64,000 nt of DNA from Deltaproteobacteria bacterium (GTDB taxonomy: Bacteria > Desulfobacterota > Syntrophia > Syntrophales > JACQWR01), in assembly GCA_016209105.1 (NCBI GenBank), contig JACQWR010000024.1, forward strand, positions 124,001 through 188,000, written 5' to 3'. The notes under the pieces were generated by a model. It saw nothing but the letters and a program-made list of their open reading frames with translations. It was not told the DNA's origin and made no database searches. The position numbers and the translations under genes were made by a program. Numbering within the stretch: the stretch's first letter is position 1; every line of letters starts with the position of its first letter. Below, in pieces: positions 51,870 through 59,558 of the stretch.

Positions 51870-53381
51870 ATGAATTATGAAATAGTTCTTTGGTCGCTGA
51901 TATCAATCCCCGCAATTTCCGGATTAATTTGCATTTTTGCACCTTCGCCGAAGTTCGCCCTGGGCATAATGTGCGCCGGTGTTTTCAGCGCGGCCTTGCT
52001 TGGATTATTGGCTATCGAAGCTGTTTTGCTGCAAGGGAAAATCTTGTTTGCCGCAGCAGACTGGCTGTTTATGGATGCGCTTTCGGCATATAATCTTTTT
52101 GTCATGATTATCGTTTTTTGTTTGAGTTCCCTATACGCCTGCATATATTTTCACGAGGAACTTCTGCATAATAACCTGACGCTTAAACAACTAAGACAGT
52201 TCACCTCTCTTTGGTGCGGAGCGCTGGCGGCAATGACGCTTGTCCTCTTGTCGAATAATCTGGGTATTATGTGGGTGGGAATTGAAGCAACAACCCTGAT
52301 TACCGCTTTTCTTATTTGTATACACGTATCACGCAAATCATTAGAAGCGATGTGGAAATATATTCTCATTTGTTCTGTAGGCGTTGCTTTTGCATTTATG
52401 GGCACTCTTTTAGCCGCCGCCTCCGCCAAAGGAGTAGGATGGGGTAGTTATAATGCGCTACTCTGGACAACACTGCGCACCAATGCCATATCCCTTAATC
52501 CCATGTTGATTAAAGCTGCTTTTATCTTTTTACTTGTTGGATATGGAACTAAAGCCGGCCTCGCTCCCCTGCATAGCTGGCTCCCTGATGCACACAGTCA
52601 AGCGCCTGCGCCGGTTTCCGCGATATTTTCAGGGTTCATGCTGAATGCCGCCCTGTATTGCATCATGCGTTATGTACCCATTGTTGAGACAGCGACAGGC
52701 AATACCGGTTGGGGGCTACAATTTCTTGTCGGCTTTGGTATCTTCTCCATTGTTATTGCTGCTGCATTTATTATTTTTCAAAAAGACGTGAAAAGGCTGT
52801 TGGCCTATCACAGTATTGAACATCTGGGAATTATTGCCTTGGGCTTTGGGCTCGGTGGATTAGGAACATTTGCAGCGCTTTTCCATACATTTAACCATTC
52901 TCTCTGCAAAACACTTTCCTTCTTTGCCGCGGGGCGTCTCGGGCAGATATTCGGGGGGCATGACATGGAAAACATGTCGGGATCGCTGCCTGTTTCACCG
53001 GTTTGGGGGATCGGAATTTTCTGTAGCCTTCTTGCCCTCATTGGCATTGCGCCATTCTCATTGTTTATGAGTGAATTTCAGCTTATAAAGGCTGCTGTTG
53101 ATAGTCAAGCCTGGATAGTACTTTCTCTCTTCCTTCTTGGTGCCGGTATTGTCTTTGTGGGGGCACTCGGGCATGCTATTCCGCTCGCATGGGGTACAAA
53201 TCAAAAATCATATACGCCGGTAACGGCTACGTATTTTGAAGCATTTCTTGTCTTCGCTCCGCTTGCCGTCCTCCTTGTCCTTGGACTCTGGATGCCGAAA
53301 ACTTTTTTTACCGCATTAAATTCAGCTGCCAATATTATTGGAATTGTCGGCAGTGTAGCGCCATCAGGAGTGGGGCGATGA
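51870..53381 (+). CDS. Antiporter-like subunit, HyfF/NuoM family, of Ehr complex
   Basis: 503 residues, about 14 helices. MWVGIEATTLITAFLI, then GTKAGLAPLHSWLPDAHSQAPAPVSAIFSGFML and DVKRLLAYHSIEHLGIIALG are the NuoM/HyfF motifs including the pump Glu and Lys. It provides a second proton or sodium pump module. It overlaps the large-subunit gene by 4 bases. Confidence 0.92.
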   Translation: MNYEIVLWSLISIPAISGLICIFAPSPKFALGIMCAGVFSAALLGLLAIEAVLLQGKILFAAADWLFMDALSAYNLFVMIIVFCLSSLYACIYFHEELLHNNLTLKQLRQFTSLWCGALAAMTLVLLSNNLGIMWVGIEATTLITAFLICIHVSRKSLEAMWKYILICSVGVAFAFMGTLLAAASAKGVGWGSYNALLWTTLRTNAISLNPMLIKAAFIFLLVGYGTKAGLAPLHSWLPDAHSQAPAPVSAIFSGFMLNAALYCIMRYVPIVETATGNTGWGLQFLVGFGIFSIVIAAAFIIFQKDVKRLLAYHSIEHLGIIALGFGLGGLGTFAALFHTFNHSLCKTLSFFAAGRLGQIFGGHDMENMSGSLPVSPVWGIGIFCSLLALIGIAPFSLFMSEFQLIKAAVDSQAWIVLSLFLLGAGIVFVGALGHAIPLAWGTNQKSYTPVTATYFEAFLVFAPLAVLLVLGLWMPKTFFTALNSAANIIGIVGSVAPSGVGR

Positions 53382-54928
53382 GTCTTCCGGCATTCAAAAC
53401 ACTGCGCAATTGTCAAACGATAGCTATTGATGATGTTCCTCTGGTTGATACAACCGTCTTCAGGAATTCTATTATCACTGCCGTAGAAGGCGGCTCACGC
53501 ATTTGCGCCCTTTTCGGCGTTCCTCGGGATCGTCTTGATCCACAGGTTTTCAGTAAACAATTATCCCGGGCGGTCATCCGCGTGTTTGCCGTTCTCGCCC
53601 ATGACAGAGAAGGAACCCTATTCATTATCTCGACGGATATTCGCGGCTCCTATGCTGCGCTGACCCCTGATTGCCCGCAGGCGCACTGGTTTGAACGTGA
53701 GCTCTTCGAGCAATGGGGCGTCGTACCGGAAGGCCACCCCTGGCTTAAACCGATTCGCTTCCATAAAACCTATAACAAAACTGAAGACCAGACTAACGCC
53801 CGGGAATCAATGATTGGCATCACTGATTTTTTCCGTCTGGAAGGTTCGGAAATTCATGATGTCGCTGTCGGGCCTGTCCATGCCGGCATTATCGAACCGG
53901 GGCATTTCCGTTTTCAATGTCATGGGGAATATGTCTATCATCTGGAAATATCACTGGGCTATCAACACCGCGGAATCGAACCGGCCTTAATCGGCGGGCC
54001 AACTAAACGGACGTTGCATTATATGGAAACGCTCGCCGGTGATACCACCATCGGCCATGCCATGGCCTTCTCTCATCTGATGGAAACAATAATGGGCGTC
54101 TCCGTAACGCCGCGCGCTAAAACCATCCGCGGTATAGCGCTGGAGTTGGAACGTCTGGCGAACCACATTGGGGATTTGGGTGCGCTGGCGGGCGATGTCG
54201 GGTTTCTCCCCACGGCTTCTTATTGCGGGCGCATTCGCGGTGATGTTCTGAACCTGACAGCCCTGCTTTGCGGCAACAGATTTGGCCGCAGTCTTGTGCT
54301 GCCCGGCGGCGTTGCGTTTGATCTGGACAACACTTTGGTTCAACAGCTAAAAGATCGTCTGCGCGCTGCATTTAGTGAGGTATCTGCCGCCGTCAATCTG
54401 CTCTGGGATACGCCATCGGTAATGGCACGATTTGAAAACGCAGGCAGGATTTCTAAGGAAACTGCAAAAAGTCTGGGGCTGGTCGGTCCGGCCGCCAGAG
54501 CATGTGATATCGTGCGCGATGCCCGCTATGATTTCCCCGCCGGAATTTTTCGGTTTTCGCAAATACCGGTTTCAACCTGGGATACCGGTGATGTTTTTGC
54601 CCGCGCCTACGTGCGCTGGCTGGAAATCCAGCGTTCAGTGACATTTATTCAAAATCAACTGGAGATGTGGCCGGAAGGAAAAACGGAAACCGAGATTAAG
54701 AATCTCGCGGCTAATTCTCTGGCGGTTTCCCTCGTTGAAGGTTGGCGCGGGGGAATCTGTCATGTGGCCCTGACGGATTCCCGTGGATTATTCAGCCATT
54801 ATAAAATCATTGACCCTTCATTCCATAATTGGATGGGATTGGCTATGGCATTGAGGAATCAGCAGATTTCAGATTTCCCTCTTTGCAATAAAAGTTTCAA
54901 TCTTTCTTATTGCGGTCATGATCTGTGA
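53378..54928 (+). CDS. Ehr large subunit: NuoC-NuoD/HyfG-like, Ni-Fe ligands absent
   Basis: 516 residues. Residues 1-140 are a NuoC-like domain (AHWFERELFEQWGVVPEGHP). The remainder is the group 4 hydrogenase large-subunit/NuoD fold, from GPVHAGIIEPGHFRFQCHGE through LGYQHRGIEPAL. Hydrogenases have RxCGxC at the next motif; here it reads ETLAGDTTIGHAMAF, without cysteine. At the C-terminus the usual DPCxxC is replaced by SFNLSYCGHDL, so those Cys positions are Ser and Gly. A Ni-Fe centre therefore cannot form in the normal way. This matches the energy-converting hydrogenase-related (Ehr) class, not a working hydrogenase. Confidence 0.9.
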   Translation: MSLPAFKTLRNCQTIAIDDVPLVDTTVFRNSIITAVEGGSRICALFGVPRDRLDPQVFSKQLSRAVIRVFAVLAHDREGTLFIISTDIRGSYAALTPDCPQAHWFERELFEQWGVVPEGHPWLKPIRFHKTYNKTEDQTNARESMIGITDFFRLEGSEIHDVAVGPVHAGIIEPGHFRFQCHGEYVYHLEISLGYQHRGIEPALIGGPTKRTLHYMETLAGDTTIGHAMAFSHLMETIMGVSVTPRAKTIRGIALELERLANHIGDLGALAGDVGFLPTASYCGRIRGDVLNLTALLCGNRFGRSLVLPGGVAFDLDNTLVQQLKDRLRAAFSEVSAAVNLLWDTPSVMARFENAGRISKETAKSLGLVGPAARACDIVRDARYDFPAGIFRFSQIPVSTWDTGDVFARAYVRWLEIQRSVTFIQNQLEMWPEGKTETEIKNLAANSLAVSLVEGWRGGICHVALTDSRGLFSHYKIIDPSFHNWMGLAMALRNQQISDFPLCNKSFNLSYCGHDL

Positions 54929-54936
54929 GATAAATT

Positions 54937-55692
54937 ATGATAAATGTCTTATTAAAAACGCTAAACCAAAAGAACCGGACAATTGATTATCCAAAGTCCA
55001 CGCCTGTTCTCCCTGAACGTTTCCGGGGCCTGCCGGTTATTGATCGGGCCAAGTGTATTGCCAATTGCAAGCTCTGCATTGAAGCTTGTCCCACGGATGC
55101 TCTCACGGACGGCTTAAAAATTGATTTGGGCCGCTGCCTTTTTTGCAATAAATGCCTGTCCGCCTGTCATACGGGCGCAATCAGCTTCTCACAGGAACAT
55201 CGGCTGGCCGCCAGAACAAGAGAGGATTTGGTATTAAAAGACTCCTCTTTAAACTCTTTAAAATTGATTGAGTCGTTGGATAAGGAATCCCGCCGATTAT
55301 TTGGTCGTTCTTTTAAACTGAGGCAGGTAAGTGCCGGTGGGTGCAATGCCTGTGAAGCGGACACGAACGTCTTGAGCACTGTTGTTTATGATTTGGGGCG
55401 CTTCGGTGTGCAATTTGTCGCCTCCCCTCGCCATGCTGACGGCTTGCTGATCACGGGGCCTGTTTCCCGCAATATGCGTCTGGCCCTGGAGAAAACCTAT
55501 GAAGCCGTACCTGCGCCCAAGCTGGTCATTGTTGTGGGATCTTGCGCAATTTCCGGCGGTCCATACATTGATCATCCGGAAGTTCTCAATGGCGTTGATC
55601 CGGTCCTGCCGGTGGATTTATACATTCCCGGGTGCCCGCCCCATCCCTTAACTATTCTTGATGGCGTTTTGCGGCTGCTGGGTAGACTTTAG
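54937..55692 (+). CDS. Ehr small subunit: ferredoxin domain fused to NuoB/HyfI-like domain
   Basis: 251 residues. Residues about 35-85 hold two [4Fe-4S] sites: CIANCKLCIEACP, with an unusual three-residue first gap, and CLFCNKCLSACH. Residues about 125-251 are the NuoB/small hydrogenase subunit, with all proximal-cluster ligands: GGCNACEAD, GSCAISGG and PGCPPHP. HyfH (NuoI) and HyfI (NuoB) are thus one chain here. It passes electrons toward the site in the large subunit. Last gene of the operon. Confidence 0.92.
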   Translation: MINVLLKTLNQKNRTIDYPKSTPVLPERFRGLPVIDRAKCIANCKLCIEACPTDALTDGLKIDLGRCLFCNKCLSACHTGAISFSQEHRLAARTREDLVLKDSSLNSLKLIESLDKESRRLFGRSFKLRQVSAGGCNACEADTNVLSTVVYDLGRFGVQFVASPRHADGLLITGPVSRNMRLALEKTYEAVPAPKLVIVVGSCAISGGPYIDHPEVLNGVDPVLPVDLYIPGCPPHPLTILDGVLRLLGRL

Positions 55693-55704
55693 ATACTATC
55701 AACA

Positions 55705-55731
55705 TTCCCGCGCATTGTTTTGACGCGGGAA
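55705..55731. terminator. Terminator-like hairpin after the Ehr operon
   Basis: Stem TTCCCGCG / CGCGGGAA with an 11-base loop, between the convergent Ehr small-subunit gene and the SAM-hydrolase gene. Confidence 0.55.
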
Positions 55732-55747
55732 CCAACGTTCGGCAATG

Positions 55748-56524
55748 TTAATCAATTCGTACCCGGTCCCCGACCAGGACTCCTATACGCGGAGCGGCGG
55801 CTGTTCCCCGCAGGGCCACCTCCAGTGTGCCGCTGGAGGACGTAATGATAAAAGGTTCACGCTTCGCGGCATTCGGGACGGCGGCATAGGTCGCCCGGTA
55901 CGCTAATTCCCCTTCAAAATATTCATCCCCTCCCGGATGTGAAAACTGTACGCGATAGCTCTCTCGCTGTGCCAACGGCGGCAGGTTGGTTATCACATTG
56001 CCGAACCGGTCAATGGTGACGACTTCCCCGTCCCTGCCCTTCCGGAAGAATTTGAGACGAACGACCGGAACGACCTGCGTATCTATTTTCCCCAGCGGAA
56101 CCCCGGCGGCAATCCGGGCGGCGGCGGGGGCAAAAACATCGCGGCCGTGAAAGGTGCGGGAGGCATGTTTCGGAACCGGCAGGGCGATGATTTCTTCGAT
56201 GCCTGCATCGGCCACGGCGGGATACAGCAGGCCGTTGTCCGGGCCGATAAAAAAGTAAGAACCGGCCCGTACCGCCAGCGCCTTGCGCGCCGTTCCCACG
56301 CCCGGATCTACAACGGCAAGGAAAATGCTGCACGGGGGGAAATAGGCGTAATTTGCCAGAAGAAGCCAGGCCCCCTCGCGAACGTTGCCGGGGCCCACGT
56401 GATTGGTCAGGTCTACCAACCGCGCCTCCGGGCACCGGGAGAGAATAACGCCCTTCATGACCCCGACATAGGGATCATTCCCGAAATCAGTAAGCAAAAC
56501 TACGGTGGGAGCAGGGAGAGCCAT
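55748..56524 (-). CDS. SAM hydroxide adenosyltransferase (DUF62 family)
   Basis: 258 residues. LLTDFGNDPYVGVMKGVI, LAVVDPGVGTARKALAV and FIGPDNGLLYPAV are the DUF62/fluorinase-like motifs. Proteins without the halide-binding insertion use water to split S-adenosylmethionine into adenosine and methionine. It is followed upstream by the sirtuin gene (9-base gap, same strand). Confidence 0.9.
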   Translation of the reverse strand: MALPAPTVVLLTDFGNDPYVGVMKGVILSRCPEARLVDLTNHVGPGNVREGAWLLLANYAYFPPCSIFLAVVDPGVGTARKALAVRAGSYFFIGPDNGLLYPAVADAGIEEIIALPVPKHASRTFHGRDVFAPAAARIAAGVPLGKIDTQVVPVVRLKFFRKGRDGEVVTIDRFGNVITNLPPLAQRESYRVQFSHPGGDEYFEGELAYRATYAAVPNAAKREPFIITSSSGTLEVALRGTAAAPRIGVLVGDRVRID

Positions 56525-56533
56525 TTCCGGTTT

Positions 56534-57301
56534 CTAACCTCCTTTTCGTATCTCTGTGGCGATTCGTTCCATGACCGGCCCGGTTTTGGCGTGGATTACC
56601 ACGTCGGCAAGGTGATCGAGGGGCGTAGGCTCCATATTGATAATGATCAGCTTGGCGCCCGCCTGGTGGGCGAACTGGGGGATATAGGCTGCCGGATAAA
56701 CGACAAGCGATGATCCCAGCGTGAGCATCACGTCGCAGAGCTGCGCGCGCCGCCCCGCCTCGGCCATCTCCTCCTCCGGCATGGGCTGGCCGAACGAGAT
56801 GGTGGCGTCCTTCAGGGGACCGTCGCAGGAGCGGCAACGGGGCGCCTCAAGTTCCTCAGCCTTCTCCAGTTGTTTCTGTATCTCATCCCGGTCGTATGTT
56901 TTTCTGCACTCCAGGCAGACGGCATATGCCACCGTCCCGTGAATCTCGATGACATTCGCGGCGGAATTTCCCGCTTTGTGGTGCAGACGGTCTATGTTCT
57001 GTGTGACAATGCAGTCGAGTTTCCCCATCTTTTCCATGTCCGCGAGCGCCAGGTGCGTGGGATTGGGCGCGGCATCCCTGATCACGGGGTAGGTGACGCG
57101 GCTTCTCAGCCAATATTCCCGGCGGGACCCCTCACTGGAGAGAAAATCGTCGTAATAAACGGGTTTATATTTTTCCCAGATGCCTCCGGGGCTGCGAAAA
57201 TCGGGGATCCCCGATTCCGTGCTTACGCCGGCCCCGGTGAAGGCAACCACCTTTTCCGCCCCCCGTATCAGCGCCGCCGCGCGTTTTATGAGTTCTTCCA
57301 T
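56534..57301 (-). CDS. NAD-dependent protein deacylase, sirtuin
   Basis: 255 residues from ATG at 57301 with AGGGG 8 bases upstream; the ORF-track extension runs into an intergenic repeat. FTGAGVSTESGIPDFR, TQNIDRLHHKAG, the catalytic His in IEIHGTV, and two CxxC zinc pairs (CLEC and CRSC) are present, and GSSLVVYPAA closes the NAD site. It removes acyl groups from lysines. In syntrophic bacteria with much acyl-CoA flux this could reverse non-enzymatic acylation (inference). Confidence 0.93.
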   Translation of the reverse strand: MEELIKRAAALIRGAEKVVAFTGAGVSTESGIPDFRSPGGIWEKYKPVYYDDFLSSEGSRREYWLRSRVTYPVIRDAAPNPTHLALADMEKMGKLDCIVTQNIDRLHHKAGNSAANVIEIHGTVAYAVCLECRKTYDRDEIQKQLEKAEELEAPRCRSCDGPLKDATISFGQPMPEEEMAEAGRRAQLCDVMLTLGSSLVVYPAAYIPQFAHQAGAKLIIINMEPTPLDHLADVVIHAKTGPVMERIATEIRKGG

Positions 57302-57357
57302 GCCAAACCCCTGCCTGTCCTGATTATTCCTTCGGCAACTAAACACGTAAATTTGTC

Positions 57358-57422
57358 CTTCCGACCGAAGCCAGAATCCATTGAAAAGACTGGATGCCGG
57401 ATCAAGTCCGGCATGACAGAGA
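57358..57422. repeat. Intergenic palindromic repeat (GLDPAS type)
   Basis: The palindrome ATGCCGGA-TCAAG-TCCGGCAT (57394-57414) with flanks translates to the CHAGLDPASS / NGFW pattern familiar from dispersed repeats of many proteobacteria. It lies between the sirtuin and hydrolase genes and is not coding. Confidence 0.6.
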
Positions 57423-57469
57423 AAGTAATCGTGAAATTTCCCCTCACCCTTTTCTGCCAACGAGGGGGA

Positions 57470-58294
57470 TTATGCCCCTCCTCTATCAAGGGTAGAGGGG
57501 GAAGACGAGCGATGATCCTTGATAAACGCGCCGATCCTGCCGTAGTAGCTCTCGCCGCCCACCTGCCACAGGTCATTGTGGTCGGCATCGAGAACAATGA
57601 AAATATCCTTGTCCGGCGCGGCAGAGGCATCGTACAGCGCCCTGCCCTCCTGCAGGGGGATAAGCATGTCGTACTCGGCGTGGATGATGAGGGTCGGCGT
57701 GTACACGTGGCGAATCTTTTCCCGGCTGGATGCCTCCACAAGCCGGTACCTGGATTCTGCCGCGACTTCTATGCCGGAAAGCTGTAGAAGCCGGGCAAAG
57801 ATGTCCGCCCCGCCGCTTTCCACGATCAATCCTCTGATCTCGTCCTGGTAATGAAAGGCCAATTCCACCGCCGGGACGCTTCCCAGAGACCGCCCCATGA
57901 GGAAATAGTCCTCACGGCAGTTCCCGTTTTTTACGATCTCCTTGAAACCGCGGAAGATCGGGTGGGCATCGCGGAGCAGGTTCGTTACCGTCGGCCTGTC
58001 GCCGCTCAGACCATACCCGCGATAGTCGGCGACAAAAAGGTTAATCCCCATCCGGTTAAAGAGCGGGGCCACATCTTCATAGTCCCCGGCTGTTTCCCCG
58101 TTGCCGTGAAAGTAGAGCAGTGAAGGATAATCCGTCTCTGCCAGGTAAAATCTGCAGCCGATCCCGACCCCCTTCTCGACCTCGATGATATGGACGGCGC
58201 CCCTCCAGGAGGGAGCAAAATCCTTGCGCGGATAAAAAAAGGATTCTAATACCTCGTGACTATCCAGGAAAGAAAGATCAACCTCGTGAGACAT
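57470..58294 (-). CDS. Alpha/beta hydrolase family protein
   Basis: 274 residues from ATG at 58294 (AGGAG 7 bases upstream). LLYFHGNGETAGDYEDVAPLF provides the oxyanion HGN motif, the nucleophile Ser is in MGRSLGSVPA, Asp is likely in IIHAEYDMLIPLQEG, and His in LDADHNDLW. It is a cytoplasmic serine hydrolase of the BEM46/FSH type with unknown substrate. It lies upstream of the sirtuin on the same strand. Confidence 0.88.
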   Translation of the reverse strand: MSHEVDLSFLDSHEVLESFFYPRKDFAPSWRGAVHIIEVEKGVGIGCRFYLAETDYPSLLYFHGNGETAGDYEDVAPLFNRMGINLFVADYRGYGLSGDRPTVTNLLRDAHPIFRGFKEIVKNGNCREDYFLMGRSLGSVPAVELAFHYQDEIRGLIVESGGADIFARLLQLSGIEVAAESRYRLVEASSREKIRHVYTPTLIIHAEYDMLIPLQEGRALYDASAAPDKDIFIVLDADHNDLWQVGGESYYGRIGAFIKDHRSSSPSTLDRGGA

Positions 58295-58486
58295 TGTCAT
58301 TCTCCTTTGATAGGTGACGGCAACGGATCTTCTGGCGCTGCCGGCCCTGAACCGGACCTGCATGTACTGCGCAACGCCCTATCGGTGAGGTTCCAATCCG
58401 CAATAGCGCTTCCGAGGATACAAAAAAACAAAGAAGATAACAACAGGATATTTAAGGCGGAGAATCTTTGATCCGCACCTTTTTCA

Positions 58487-58515
58487 TTGACTCGCCTCTG
58501 GCTCTTCCCTATACT
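58487..58515 (+). promoter_or_regulatory. Sigma-70-type promoter for tctC
   Basis: TTGACT, a 17-base spacer and TATACT, ending 43 bases before the start. A fragment of the dispersed repeat (GGCGGAGAATCTTTGAT, 58457-58473) lies just upstream. Confidence 0.55.
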
Positions 58516-58558
58516 CGCAACAGCTGCAAATATCCTTTTAAAAAGGAGGGACAAGAGA

Positions 58559-59524
58559 ATGGGCAAAAATTATTCCACGACAGTGATAGTCGCAATTGCG
58601 GTTCTCGCAACCCTGTTGCCGTTTTTCTGCAATGCGGCGGACGGTGCGGGTTTTCCTCAGAAACCGATAAAGCTTATCGTCACGGCGAGCGCCGGCGGAG
58701 GCGAAGACACAGAGGCCCGCGCCATTGCCCCCTTTATCGAGCAATACCTGGGGACCAGAGTAATTATCGAAAATCAGCCGGGCGCGGGCGGCAAGATCGG
58801 TTTTGAAAAATTCCAGAAGGCAAAACCGGACGGATACACGCTCATCACCTACACCTTCCCCAAAAGCATTATCATCGAATACATGGACAAACCCGGATTC
58901 CGAACAAAGGACTTTACGCCGGTCTTTGCCTGGTCCCGTTCCAATCAGCTGTTGGTAGTCCACGTCGACACATGGAAAACCTTCGATGATTTTCTGAAGG
59001 CGGCACGATCAAAGACGCTGCGGGGCGGACTTTCGGGAAGGGGAAGCACCACGCACCTTGCCGGTCTGATCGCCATGGACGAGTTGGGCATCAAGGTCAA
59101 CTGGGTGCCCTATGACGGCTCCAATGATTCACGCACCGCCCTGGCGGGGAAGCATCTTGATTTCACCATCTGCCTTGCCACTTCCGCCATTCCCCTGATA
59201 CAGGCCGGGAAACTGAGGCCCCTCGTGCTCTTCAGCGACAAACGCGATCCTTATCTGCCCGATGTTCCCATTCCGAAAGACCTGGGATTTGACCTGACCT
59301 CGTTCCCCGGCATACGCGGCGTCGAGGCGGCCCCCAACACACCCGCAAGCATCGTGAAGATTCTGGAGAATGCATTCGGCAAAGCCGCACGGGAACCGCT
59401 CTTTCTCGAATGGGCAAAAAAAAGACAAACCGTCATCGATACGCTGAGCTCCCGGGAATTTGCCAGAATAGTCGCGGAAGCATACCCGAAGGTGGAAAAA
59501 TTTCAGACCATGCTGAAGGAGTGA
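58559..59524 (+). CDS. Tripartite tricarboxylate transporter substrate-binding protein (TctC/Bug)
   Basis: 321 residues from ATG at 58559, with AGGAGG 9 bases upstream; the ORF-track start lies inside the promoter. The signal peptide ends near FFCNA. FPQKPIKLIVTASAGGGEDTEARA, IIENQPGAGGKIGFEKF and the WVPYDGSNDSRTALAGKHLDF segments are typical of Bug proteins, which bind carboxylates in the periplasm. The TctA and TctB membrane subunits are not next to it, so it is an orphan receptor here. Confidence 0.9.
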   Translation: MGKNYSTTVIVAIAVLATLLPFFCNAADGAGFPQKPIKLIVTASAGGGEDTEARAIAPFIEQYLGTRVIIENQPGAGGKIGFEKFQKAKPDGYTLITYTFPKSIIIEYMDKPGFRTKDFTPVFAWSRSNQLLVVHVDTWKTFDDFLKAARSKTLRGGLSGRGSTTHLAGLIAMDELGIKVNWVPYDGSNDSRTALAGKHLDFTICLATSAIPLIQAGKLRPLVLFSDKRDPYLPDVPIPKDLGFDLTSFPGIRGVEAAPNTPASIVKILENAFGKAAREPLFLEWAKKRQTVIDTLSSREFARIVAEAYPKVEKFQTMLKE

Positions 59525-59558
59525 TGAACGGCTGAGAACCTCTGGGATGCGCTCCCGA

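Noticed and set aside
53378-54928. Working [NiFe] hydrogenase / formate hydrogenlyase
   Set aside because: Neither Ni-Fe cysteine pair is present, and no formate dehydrogenase or hydrogenase maturation genes are seen nearby.
57302-57460. N-terminal extension of the sirtuin (CHAGLDPASS segment)
   Set aside because: It is the translation of a common intergenic palindromic repeat; the ATG at 57301 has its own ribosome site and the normal sirtuin N-terminus.
637-58473. Possible CRISPR array from the many similar repeats
   Set aside because: The copies are kilobases apart, occur on both strands, vary in length and have no regular spacers or cas genes.
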